From Bacillota bacterium (GTDB lineage Bacteria > Bacillota > Clostridia > Acetivibrionales > DTU013): DNA of 15,005 nucleotides. Position 1 is the stretch's first letter. Every line of letters starts with the position of its first letter. Below, piece by piece: positions 4,498 to 11,894 of this stretch. The notes under the pieces are model-generated. The model had not been told where the DNA came from and did not search any database. It saw only the letters and a program-made list of their open reading frames with translations. A program made the position numbers and the translations under genes. Location: assembly GCA_023415815.1 (NCBI GenBank), contig JAEZJL010000407.1, forward strand, positions 1 through 15,005, in the 5' to 3' direction.

Positions 4498-7029
4498 ATG
4501 AAAATCGCATTCTCAACACTCGGCTGTCCCGACTTCAGCTGGCCCGACATCTATTCCATGGCCAAGGACCTTGGCTTCGACGGTATCGAAATCCGCGGGC
4601 TTGGCAAAGACATCTTTGCCGTCAACGCGCAGCCCTTCACCGAAGGCCAGCTGGAGCAGACCGTTAAAAAGCTCTCAAGCCTGCGCCTCAAAATCCCCTG
4701 CCTCTCTTCAAGCTGCTGCCTGAAATTTGCGGACAGGGCGGAGGAAAATTATCAGGAGATCGTGCAATATATTTCACTCGCATCCAGGCTTGGCACGCCT
4801 TACATACGCGTCCTGGCCGACCTTGAGCCCCATCCGGAGGGCGAGGTGGACGACGGAGTTGTCCTGGCGGCGCTGCAGCGGCTGGTTCCGGTTGCAGAGG
4901 AAAAGGGCGTCACCCTTCTGGTGGAGACCAACGGCGTCTATTCCGATACCGCACGCCTGCGCGGGCTGCTCAACCATATACCGAGTGATGCGGTAGCCGT
5001 CCTGTGGGATGTGCACCATCCTTACCGTTTTGCCGGCGAAACGCCCGGAAAGACGGTCGAGAATCTCGGCGCCTATATCAAGTACGTACATATCAAGGAT
5101 TCCGTCGTTATAGACGGCGCGATTAAATACCGGATGATGGGAGAGGGCGATTTGCCGATCGACGATATGATCTCCGCTCTCAGGTCCATCAAATATGACG
5201 GCTATATCTCCCTCGAATGGGTCAAGCGCTGGGCGCCCGACCTTGACGACGCGGGCGTCGTATTCCCCCACTTCGCCAACTATATGAGCCGCTACACTGA
5301 AAAGAATGTGGTAAAGGGACAGCTTTTCGGCAACAACGCCGGGACCGGAAAATATGTCTGGGAGAAGGATACGCTGATAGACCTGACCTTCCCGCAGGTG
5401 CTTGACCGCATGGTCGAGGAGTTCCCCGACCAGTATGCTTTCCGCTATACGACCATGGATTACACCCGGACCTATTCGGAATTCCGGGAGGATGTGGACA
5501 ACTTTGCCCGCTCGCTGATCGCGCTGGGCGTCAAGCCGGGCGACCACGTCTCCATCTGGGCGACAAACGTTCCCCAATGGTATATCACCTTCTGGGCCGC
5601 CACCAAAATAGGCGCGGTCCTCGTTACCGTCAACACCTCCTACAAGATCCACGAAGCCGAGTATCTGCTGCGCCAGTCCGATACCCACACACTGGTGCTG
5701 ATCGACGGCTTCAAGGACTCCGACTATGTCGGGATTGTCAAAGAGCTCTGCCCTGAGCTGGAAACAGCCTGTGCCGGAAAGCCGCTGCACCTGAAGCGCT
5801 TTCCCTTCCTCCGCAACATTATTACCATCGATTCGAGGCAGAACGGCTGCCTGACATGGGACGAAGCCGCAGCGCTGTCCGAGAGGGTCCCGATTGAAGC
5901 GGTTTACCACCGCGCGTACTCCATTAATAAGCACGACGTATGTAATATGCAGTACACCTCCGGAACCACGGGCTTTCCGAAGGGCGTCATGCTGACCCAT
6001 TACAATGTGGTGAACAACGGCAAGAACATAGGCGACTGCATGGATCTCTCCACCGCCGATCGCATGATGGTCCATGTCCCTATGTTCCACTGCTTCGGGA
6101 TGGTGCTTGCGATGACCGCCTCTATGACGCACGGCGTCACCCTTTGCCCGATGCCGTATTTCTCGCCGAAGCTGTCGCTCGAATGTATAAACAAGGAAAG
6201 AATAACCTGCTTCCACGGCGTTCCGACGATGTTCATCGCCATGCTGGAGCACGAGGACTTCCCGAAGACCGATTTCTCCCACATGAGAACCGGTATCATG
6301 GCGGGCAGTCCCTGCCCCATAAAGGTCATGCAGGATGTGGTGGACAAGATGAACATGTCGCAGATTTCAATCGTGTTCGGGCAGACCGAGGCTTCGCCCG
6401 GCTGTACTCAGAGCAGGGTCGACGACCCGCTCGAGGTTCGCGTGAATACGGTGGGTCGCGCGCTGCCGGGAGTCGAATGCAAGATCGTGGACCCCGCGAC
6501 CGGCGAGGACCTGCCCGATAATGTGGACGGCGAGTTTGTCGCACGCGGCTACAATATTATGAAGGGCTACTACAAGATGCCCGAGGCGACCGCCGCCGCC
6601 ATCGACGAAAAGGGATGGCTGCATACCGGCGACCTTGCAAGGCGCGATTCTGACGGCAACTACAAAATCACCGGACGCATCAAGGATATGATTATCCGCG
6701 GCGGAGAGAACATATATCCTAAGGAGATCGAGGATTTCATCTATACGCATCCCAAGGTGAAAGACGTACAGGTCATCGGCGTTCCCGATAAGCAGTACGG
6801 CGAGGAGATCATGGCGTGCGTCATCCTCAAGGCCGGCATGTCCATGACCGCCGACGAGCTCAAGGATTTCGTTCGGACACACATGGCCAAGCACAAGACT
6901 CCGCGCTATGTCGATTTTGTTTCCGATTTTCCGATGAACGCGGCGGGTAAAATCATGAAGTACAAAATGCGCGAGCAGGCCGTCGAAAAGCTCGGCCTGC
7001 AGGACGCCAGCCGCATAGCCACCGCATGA
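4498..7029 (+). CDS. Fusion: TIM-barrel isomerase/epimerase domain plus acyl-CoA synthetase
   Basis: An 843-residue two-domain protein. Residues 1-265 form an AP-endonuclease-2/xylose-isomerase-like TIM barrel (PF01261) with metal-ligand candidates in place: Glu31 (EIRG), Glu143 (VETN), Asp171 and His173-174 (WDVHH), His198 (VHIKD) and Glu240 (SLEW). After a linker (266-295), residues about 296-835 are a complete AMP-binding acyl-CoA ligase: P-loop YTSGTTGFPKG (486-496), GQTEA (628-632), HTGD (709-712), the hinge region GRIKDMIIRGGENIYP (726-741) and the catalytic lysine in NAAGK (Lys818). The ligase half should convert a carboxylic acid, ATP and CoA to an acyl-CoA; medium or branched chains are likely but unproven. 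The barrel's substrate is unknown. The start has AGGAGGA seven bases upstream. Expression is under the leucine T-box, so activating isovalerate or another acid tied to leucine supply is a reasonable inference. Confidence 0.94.
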   Translation: MKIAFSTLGCPDFSWPDIYSMAKDLGFDGIEIRGLGKDIFAVNAQPFTEGQLEQTVKKLSSLRLKIPCLSSSCCLKFADRAEENYQEIVQYISLASRLGTPYIRVLADLEPHPEGEVDDGVVLAALQRLVPVAEEKGVTLLVETNGVYSDTARLRGLLNHIPSDAVAVLWDVHHPYRFAGETPGKTVENLGAYIKYVHIKDSVVIDGAIKYRMMGEGDLPIDDMISALRSIKYDGYISLEWVKRWAPDLDDAGVVFPHFANYMSRYTEKNVVKGQLFGNNAGTGKYVWEKDTLIDLTFPQVLDRMVEEFPDQYAFRYTTMDYTRTYSEFREDVDNFARSLIALGVKPGDHVSIWATNVPQWYITFWAATKIGAVLVTVNTSYKIHEAEYLLRQSDTHTLVLIDGFKDSDYVGIVKELCPELETACAGKPLHLKRFPFLRNIITIDSRQNGCLTWDEAAALSERVPIEAVYHRAYSINKHDVCNMQYTSGTTGFPKGVMLTHYNVVNNGKNIGDCMDLSTADRMMVHVPMFHCFGMVLAMTASMTHGVTLCPMPYFSPKLSLECINKERITCFHGVPTMFIAMLEHEDFPKTDFSHMRTGIMAGSPCPIKVMQDVVDKMNMSQISIVFGQTEASPGCTQSRVDDPLEVRVNTVGRALPGVECKIVDPATGEDLPDNVDGEFVARGYNIMKGYYKMPEATAAAIDEKGWLHTGDLARRDSDGNYKITGRIKDMIIRGGENIYPKEIEDFIYTHPKVKDVQVIGVPDKQYGEEIMACVILKAGMSMTADELKDFVRTHMAKHKTPRYVDFVSDFPMNAAGKIMKYKMREQAVEKLGLQDASRIATA

Positions 7030-7045
7030 CATGTCCCGAAGTGGC

Positions 7046-7075
7046 GGGAACCCGCCCCTTCGCGGGCGGGTTCCC
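7046..7075. repeat. Strong G+C hairpin after the fusion gene
   Basis: A perfect 12-bp stem (7046-7057 with 7064-7075) closes a 6-base loop containing TTCG. No T-run follows in either direction, so it is more likely an mRNA 3'-end stabiliser or part of a two-hairpin terminator with 7086-7126 than a terminator alone. Confidence 0.7.
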
Positions 7076-7085
7076 CTATACGCTT

Positions 7086-7126
7086 AAAAGCTGCATCCTT
7101 TTATAAAAAGGCAATGCAGCTTTTTT
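7086..7126. terminator. Bidirectional terminator between convergent units
   Basis: An 11-bp stem (AAAAGCTGCAT at 7086-7096 with 7114-7124) is extended by an inner CCTTTT/AAAAGG stem with a 3-base loop and a 2-base bulge. T6 follows on the plus strand and A4 leads it, so it can end both the fusion gene and the minus-strand cluster. Confidence 0.88.
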
Positions 7127-7170
7127 ATTACCGCTTTTAAAATACCCTAAATTTTTAAAGCAACCCTAAA

Positions 7171-7440
7171 TCAAGCCGGCTTATCCTGCAATCTTTCCAG
7201 CGCAGCTTCCAGGGCCGCCGCCAGCTGATCCGGGCAGGACGTGCCCTTGCCGTCGCAGTCAATGCCCTTTAATTTTTTTATAACCTCTTCCACGGGCATG
7301 CCCTCCACCAGCCTGCCTATACCCTGGAGATTTCCGCCGCAGCCGGCCAGGAATGCCACATCCCGCAGCCTGCCGTCTTCGATGCTGAAGGCGATTTCCC
7401 TGGAGCATACTCCCCTTGTTTTGAACCTGATTTTATCCAT
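7171..7440 (-). CDS. TSCPD domain protein (TIGR03905 type)
   Basis: An 89-residue protein of the small TSCPD family found in many Clostridia. It has the family landmarks: RGVCSREI near residues 9-16, the glycine-rich CGGNLQGI (about 34-41) and the signature GTSCPDQLA (67-75), with several conserved cysteines. The TSCPD domain also occurs at the C-terminus of some ribonucleotide reductases, where it can bind metal; the free-standing form has no known function. AGGAG lies eight bases before the ATG. It is 52 bases downstream of the D-2-hydroxyacid dehydrogenase and is the last gene before the bidirectional terminator; it may simply share the transcript rather than the pathway. Confidence 0.9.
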   Translation of the reverse strand: MDKIRFKTRGVCSREIAFSIEDGRLRDVAFLAGCGGNLQGIGRLVEGMPVEEVIKKLKGIDCDGKGTSCPDQLAAALEAALERLQDKPA

Positions 7441-7492
7441 CTGACCCTCTCCTGTATGAATCGTCCTTTTTCGGGGCGTACCCGGTATGGCA

Positions 7493-8452
7493 TTACGGCG
7501 CTACGGTATTCTTGGGCCTGCTTTCCAGAAAGGACTTAAGGTTGTCTACCGCAATATCCATGAGCCGCGCGCGGCTTTCTTTGGGCGCCCAGGCAATATG
7601 CGGGGTAATGATGCAGTTCGGCGCGGAGAGCAGCGGATTGTCCGCCTTTATGGGCTCCGAGGATACGACGTCGACGCCGGCATAGGCTACCTTCCCTGAT
7701 TCAAGCGCTGCGCGCAGGTCTTCTTCCACGATCAGCGGACCCCTGGAGGTGTTGATCAATATCACGCCGTCCTTCATTTTCGCAAGGGTCTTGCTGTTGA
7801 CGATGCCCTGTGTCGAGGGAAAGAGCGGGCAGTGCAGGGAAATAACGTCGGATTCCTTCAGCAGGCCGTCAAGGTCGGTATATTTCAGGGTCTCGCTTTC
7901 CACCGTCCCGTCATGGTGTTCATCGACGGCCAACACCTTCATGCCGAAGGCCTGAGCGATCTCCGCCGTATTCCGGCCTATGCGCCCGAAGCCTATGATG
8001 CCCATAGTCTTTCCGGCAAGCTCCATGAGCGGGTAGTTCCAGTAGCAGAAATCCTTGCGCCCTGTCCATTCGCCCGCCTTCACGCTCTCGCTGTGCGCCC
8101 AGACATGATGGCATATCTCGAGCAGTAAAGCAAATACATACTGCGCCACGGCGGTGGTGCCATAGGTAGGAATGTTTGTGACGGTGACGCCCTTTTCCTT
8201 TGCGGCTGCTACATCGACCACATTATAGCCGGTTGCGAGCACGCCCACATATTTTATTCCTGGGCAGGCGTCAAATACCTGCTTCGAGATCACAGTTTTA
8301 TTGGTTATAACGATCTCGGCGTCTCCAATCCTTTCTGCAGTCTGCTCAGGCGGCGTGCGGTCATAGACCGTAAGCTCTCCAAGCGCTTTAAAGCCGTCCC
8401 ATGAGAGGTCCCCCGGATTTTCGGTGTACCCGTCGAGAATAATGATCTTCAT
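7493..8452 (-). CDS. D-2-hydroxyacid dehydrogenase (NAD-dependent)
   Basis: A 319-residue enzyme of the D-isomer-specific 2-hydroxyacid dehydrogenase family, which interconverts 2-keto and D-2-hydroxy acids such as hydroxypyruvate and D-glycerate. The nucleotide-binding motif is GFGRIG (154-159), with Asp177 at the end of the second strand, which favours NAD over NADP. The catalytic triad is complete: Arg237 (NTSRGP), Glu266 (SSEP) and His285 (TPHIAW). Similarity is closest by eye to glycerate dehydrogenase/hydroxypyruvate reductases, but substrate is not fixed by these motifs. I start at 8452 because AGGAG lies eight bases upstream; the open frame extends 14 codons further into the upstream gene without support. 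It lies 20 bases after the TIM-barrel gene, so the two are probably one transcript and one pathway. Confidence 0.95.
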   Translation of the reverse strand: MKIIILDGYTENPGDLSWDGFKALGELTVYDRTPPEQTAERIGDAEIVITNKTVISKQVFDACPGIKYVGVLATGYNVVDVAAAKEKGVTVTNIPTYGTTAVAQYVFALLLEICHHVWAHSESVKAGEWTGRKDFCYWNYPLMELAGKTMGIIGFGRIGRNTAEIAQAFGMKVLAVDEHHDGTVESETLKYTDLDGLLKESDVISLHCPLFPSTQGIVNSKTLAKMKDGVILINTSRGPLIVEEDLRAALESGKVAYAGVDVVSSEPIKADNPLLSAPNCIITPHIAWAPKESRARLMDIAVDNLKSFLESRPKNTVAP

Positions 8453-8472
8453 TGCCCCGTCTCCTTTTATGT

Positions 8473-9387
8473 TTAATCCTCCAGCAGTGCCCACGCGCGG
8501 TTAAGCGCCCGCTTTGAATTGGCCAGCACCAGTGCGGCGTCCTCGCCGCCCCAGGGCTTGACCTCAAAGGAGAGCACCATGGGGTCTTTTGCATTGAACA
8601 TTCCTTCATCCTTGAGCACCTTCAGGAAATCGACGATATCGCCGATACTGTTTGCGCTGTTTGGAAAGCCGAAGCGCGGGTGCGTATCGCCGTAGGCCTC
8701 CATCGACTTGTCCCCTATGACGGCGTTCCCTATGTGCAGATGATTGATATAGGGCCTGAGCGTACGCACGACAAACCTGCTGGTTTCGTGAGTCTGGGGT
8801 ATATGGGAGAGGTCGATTACAAGGCCGAAATTATCGGTGCATTTGCGCATCTCGGCGGCAAACTCGGCGGCCAGCGGCGCGGGACCTATCAGTGATTTTT
8901 TGTCGAGATCGTAATCAAAAACCTCGAGGTTGACTGTAATACCTTTGGGCCTGGCATAATCGCAAAGCGTCCTTGTGGTTTTAAGTAGCTGTGCGAAAGC
9001 CTCCTGCCTTTTATCCGGGTCGTATTTGCCCGCGAGGAAGGCCATGCCCGAAGCGCCTATCTCCTCAGCTTCGTCGATGGCCTCCAGCAGCGTTTGCTGC
9101 GCCTCCAGCCTTTTTGACTCGTCAAGGTCGTTGGGGTTGAGCCCCGTTGTGAGAAGGCGCGGCTGCGCGCCGTAGCAGGCCTTGATACCCGAAACCTCCA
9201 GCAGCCTTCCGACCTGCCTGCGTATCTCCGCATCCTTGATCCAGGTTATCTCCACAGCGTCGAAATAGTCGTCGCTGAGGATTTTTTGCAGCGTTTCGAT
9301 AATCGGCCCTTCGCCCTTCATTGTCTGCGGAAAGGACATAAAATGAATGGTGCCCACCTTAAAGTACCTGTGTATAGATTCTTTCAT
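8473..9387 (-). CDS. Sugar phosphate isomerase/epimerase family TIM-barrel protein
   Basis: A 304-residue protein of the AP-endonuclease-2/xylose-isomerase-like family (PF01261), metal-dependent enzymes acting on sugars and their derivatives. Probable metal ligands are Glu155 (NLEVF), Asp192 and His195 (IDLSH), His218 (LHIG) and Glu275 (SFEVK). Members include hydroxypyruvate isomerase, tagatose and psicose epimerases, inosose dehydratase and dehydroshikimate dehydratase; the sequence alone does not choose. Next to a D-2-hydroxyacid dehydrogenase, an isomerase making a 2-keto acid or ketose would fit, which is inference. The ATG at 9387 has AAGGAG nine bases upstream; a TTG directly before it is not needed. 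It shares only weak overall likeness with the barrel half of the protein at 4498-7029. Confidence 0.9.
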   Translation of the reverse strand: MKESIHRYFKVGTIHFMSFPQTMKGEGPIIETLQKILSDDYFDAVEITWIKDAEIRRQVGRLLEVSGIKACYGAQPRLLTTGLNPNDLDESKRLEAQQTLLEAIDEAEEIGASGMAFLAGKYDPDKRQEAFAQLLKTTRTLCDYARPKGITVNLEVFDYDLDKKSLIGPAPLAAEFAAEMRKCTDNFGLVIDLSHIPQTHETSRFVVRTLRPYINHLHIGNAVIGDKSMEAYGDTHPRFGFPNSANSIGDIVDFLKVLKDEGMFNAKDPMVLSFEVKPWGGEDAALVLANSKRALNRAWALLED

Positions 9388-9416
9388 CAATATTCACTCC
9401 TTAATGCCAAACTGCA

Positions 9417-9462
9417 GGGACATATCCGGCGCGGCGGATATCGCCGGCCGGCGGAGCGTCCC
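9417..9462 (-). repeat. Folded intergenic element between iclR-type gene and isomerase gene
   Basis: Outer arms GGGAC (9417-9421) and GTCCC (9458-9462) enclose a perfect 7-bp hairpin (ATATCCG 9422-9428 with CGGATAT 9435-9441) and a perfect 12-base palindrome CGCCGGCCGGCG (9442-9453). No T-run follows, so it is not a terminator. It may set mRNA processing or stability between the two cistrons, or bind a regulator. Confidence 0.5.
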
Positions 9463-9465
9463 GTC

Positions 9466-10251
9466 CTATGCGTTATAGCCCAGCAATTCTGATAGCTCGT
9501 TTGCCTGCAGGAGCAGAAACGGAATGTGCTCGTTCATCTTTTCCTCCGTCAGGCGGGACGTGGGCCCGGTGATGCTCATAGCTGCAATCACCTTTCCCGT
9601 ATAGTCGCGTATCGGCACGGCGATGCAGTGCGCGCCTATCTCGCATTCCTCTTTGTCATACGCGTAGTCCAGCTCGCGGGCGCCCGCGAGCTCATCAAGC
9701 AATCCCTGGCGCGTTGTGATTGTGTTCGAGGTGAAGGACGTCAGTCCCTTGCTCTCTATCATTTTATCGATATAGGCCTCGTCGTGGTTCAGGAGCAAAA
9801 GCTTGCCCACGCCGGTGCAGTGCATCGGCGCCCGGTTGCCTATGCGCTGCATGCTGCGCAGCATATGGTCGGGCCGCTGCATAACGCCTATATACACCAC
9901 CGTCATATCCTGTTCAATAGCCAGGCACACCGATTCGTCATACTTGTCGGCAACCCGTTTCATAAAGGGCTGAGCAATATCGTATAAATGGATATTCTCG
10001 CTGACCTTGTTGGCTATGGCGCATATTTTGAAGGTCAGGTAATATTTCAGAGTATCCGGGTTCTGCTGCACATAGCCGCAGGCCACCAGTGAGGCAAGAA
10101 AACGCAAAGCCGTGCTCGCATTCATCTTAAGCTGCTCCGAAATGTCGAGCAGGCGCATGGGCTCCACGTTGTCTGCCAGCAGCTCCACGATATCGAGAGC
10201 TTTGACGGCCGACTGGTTTTTTAAAGAAAGCTTTGTCTTTTCATTTTCCAT
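9466..10251 (-). CDS. IclR family transcriptional regulator
   Basis: A 261-residue regulator with both IclR domains. The winged helix-turn-helix covers about 13-75 (LLDISEQLKMNASTALRFL is the recognition part). The C-terminal effector-binding domain runs from about 90 to 258, with the family motifs MHCTGVGKLLL (143-153), the EECEIG/CIAVPIRD region (201-216) and SITGPTSRL (226-234). IclR proteins usually control neighbouring catabolic genes and respond to a small organic acid or sugar acid. The ATG at 10251 is chosen because GGAGG lies five bases upstream; an 18-codon extension has no ribosome binding site. It lies between the oxidoreductase and isomerase genes in the same direction but has its own likely promoter at 10376-10404, and probably regulates the whole cluster and itself. 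Confidence 0.97.
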   Translation of the reverse strand: MENEKTKLSLKNQSAVKALDIVELLADNVEPMRLLDISEQLKMNASTALRFLASLVACGYVQQNPDTLKYYLTFKICAIANKVSENIHLYDIAQPFMKRVADKYDESVCLAIEQDMTVVYIGVMQRPDHMLRSMQRIGNRAPMHCTGVGKLLLLNHDEAYIDKMIESKGLTSFTSNTITTRQGLLDELAGARELDYAYDKEECEIGAHCIAVPIRDYTGKVIAAMSITGPTSRLTEEKMNEHIPFLLLQANELSELLGYNA

Positions 10252-10354
10252 TTTATCCTCCGCATTCCCGGCGCGCCGGTGGGCATTCCGGGAATATTTC
10301 TGCAAAACCCTGCTTTTATATTATTAAACGCGGCATTTTACTAAAATACGAAAA

Positions 10355-10404
10355 TATCCATCCATGTATCCATCTATTATAACATATCGACTTTATTTGT
10401 TTAA
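10355..10404 (-). promoter_or_regulatory. Promoter of the IclR gene with tandem operator-like repeats
   Basis: On the minus strand a perfect TATAAT (10376-10381) has TTAAAC (10399-10404) 17 bases upstream. Two direct copies of GATGGATA (plus-strand TATCCATC at 10355-10362 and 10367-10374), 12 bases apart, lie just downstream where transcription should start, a fitting place for autoregulation. The rest of the 10252-10459 gap holds no gene, and no convincing terminator follows the oxidoreductase gene. A TTGACA-like box just past that gene's stop, near 10447-10452, is a second possible -35. Confidence 0.55.
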
Positions 10405-10459
10405 TATCATCTTCCGTTAAAAATTACAAGCCGTGTGCCGCTTTTGTCAACATCTGCCT

Positions 10460-11869
10460 TCAACCGAGATACACCCCGTCCTTTTTCAGCTGCCTGCGCA
10501 GCAGCTTCACATCCAGCCCGCGCGGGCTTACGCCGTTCCCGGCGCACAGGGCTGCGGCGGCGCCGGCCGCCTGTCCCTGCAGCATGCAGGAAGCGACAAG
10601 CCTGGTCGACATATGGGCCACCCAGTCGGTAGTTATGCTTCTGCCGATGACAAAAAGGTTGTCGATATGCCTGGGAAGTATGGCGCGGTAGGGTATGCCG
10701 AACCATCTGCCCCCCTCGATCGTCTCGCCGAAATCGTAGGCGTCGCTGGCTCCGAACAGACCTATGGAATCCTCCGGTATGCGGCCCCTGACTACGTCCT
10801 CGCGGGTGATGTCGTATACGCAGGAAATGACCCTTGTGCTGCGTACACCCAGCGCAGGGGCAGACCAGTTGACATATGCGTTTTCAAAGCCTGGCATGTA
10901 CTTTATAAGCAGCTTTGAAAAATCAATCGTGCGCTTCCTCAGGAAAACCTGCGCCCCGGCAAGATCGGCGACGTCCAGCGCATTGAACCTTCTTTCTCCG
11001 CGGATGCCGTCCAGGAAGCACTCCTGTGTCGATATGCCGTTGATATACGTCGCCTCGCGTTCGTGCGTGGAGACTATATACGGGCCCCAGTGCCCGTATT
11101 CCTCCATAAACGGCTTAAATTCGGCCAGCTTCCGCCCTTCGAAGGAAATGCGCACGATCTTGTCCGTCGCGCTGCCCTTTTCGCCGTAGCCGAGATTTGA
11201 AAGGACGCCCTTTTTTTCAGCATAATCGCGCATGGCATAGAGGTCCACATTGCCCATTCCGAAAATAAGGCCGATGGGATGCTTACGCGTGCCGTCGCTC
11301 CACTCCTCGCCCGCCATGTAAGCCACATCGCCGTCGCCGGACGCGTCGATTACGTTTTTGCACAGCAGGGCCTGACGGCCTGACTTGCTCTGGACGATGA
11401 CCCCCTTTAGGCAGTTCCCTTCTTTGACGACGCCTGAAACCATCGTCCCGAGGAACAGCTTGACGCCTTCCTTCTCCATCAGCTCCAGCAGCATTTTGAT
11501 CAGCAGCTCGCGGTCAACCTGCGTGCCGACCGTTTCATGCCCCACCTTCAGCTGCTCTTCGTAATGTCCCGGGCTATGGCCCTCTCTGACCATATTATCC
11601 ACCAGCTCCTGCGGTATGCCGCGCACAAGCTGAACCTTTTCAACCTTGTGAGCCATATAGTTGTTGAAAAAGCTCATCCATATCAGTCCTCCGCCGAGCA
11701 GCGTCCCTCCGAGAACATTGCCCTGCTCGACGATTGCGGTCCTCGCCCCGCCGCGCGCGGCCGCTATGGCGGCCACAACGCCTCCGGTCCCGCCGCCTGC
11801 GACGATGACGTCAAATTCCTCGCGCACCGGTGTTACAAGCATCTCCTTGATTTCCTTCATATCGCTCAC
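10460..11869 (-). CDS. FAD-dependent oxidoreductase (FAD_oxidored family), copy 1
   Basis: About 469 residues, a flavoprotein of the FAD_oxidored type (PF12831) related to fumarate reductase/succinate dehydrogenase flavoprotein folds. The dinucleotide-binding motif DVIVAGGGTGG (20-30) is followed by an acidic residue ending strand two (Glu48). NVIDASGDGDVA is the family's second FAD contact, and the C-terminal HMSTRLVASCMLQGQAAG closes the FAD site. No signal peptide or haem motif is seen, so it is probably cytoplasmic. Substrate is unknown; neighbouring sugar permeases and IclR suggest a sugar or sugar acid. The start is uncertain: a GTG at 11869 has AGGAG six bases upstream, while an ATG at 11860 gives a product three residues shorter. 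It follows its paralogue by 25 bases, closely similar along the whole length. Confidence 0.92.
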   Translation of the reverse strand: MSDMKEIKEMLVTPVREEFDVIVAGGGTGGVVAAIAAARGGARTAIVEQGNVLGGTLLGGGLIWMSFFNNYMAHKVEKVQLVRGIPQELVDNMVREGHSPGHYEEQLKVGHETVGTQVDRELLIKMLLELMEKEGVKLFLGTMVSGVVKEGNCLKGVIVQSKSGRQALLCKNVIDASGDGDVAYMAGEEWSDGTRKHPIGLIFGMGNVDLYAMRDYAEKKGVLSNLGYGEKGSATDKIVRISFEGRKLAEFKPFMEEYGHWGPYIVSTHEREATYINGISTQECFLDGIRGERRFNALDVADLAGAQVFLRKRTIDFSKLLIKYMPGFENAYVNWSAPALGVRSTRVISCVYDITREDVVRGRIPEDSIGLFGASDAYDFGETIEGGRWFGIPYRAILPRHIDNLFVIGRSITTDWVAHMSTRLVASCMLQGQAAGAAAALCAGNGVSPRGLDVKLLRRQLKKDGVYLG

Positions 11870-11894
11870 GTTCCTCTCCTTCCAGTTATCTGTT

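Noticed and set aside
4774..6282. A 502-codon open frame on the minus strand inside the fusion gene
   Set aside because: It is a codon-bias shadow of the plus-strand gene; its product has low-complexity, unfamiliar composition, while the plus strand shows full enzyme motifs.
7046..7075. Hairpin after the fusion gene as the terminator by itself
   Set aside because: It has no T-run; the next hairpin (7086-7126) has the T-run and fits a terminator.
7493..9387. Assignment of the isomerase and dehydrogenase as hydroxypyruvate isomerase and glycerate dehydrogenase (glycolate/tartronate pathway)
   Set aside because: Plausible from adjacency, but the barrel protein is longer than usual hydroxypyruvate isomerases and no glyoxylate carboligase or glycerate kinase is in the window.
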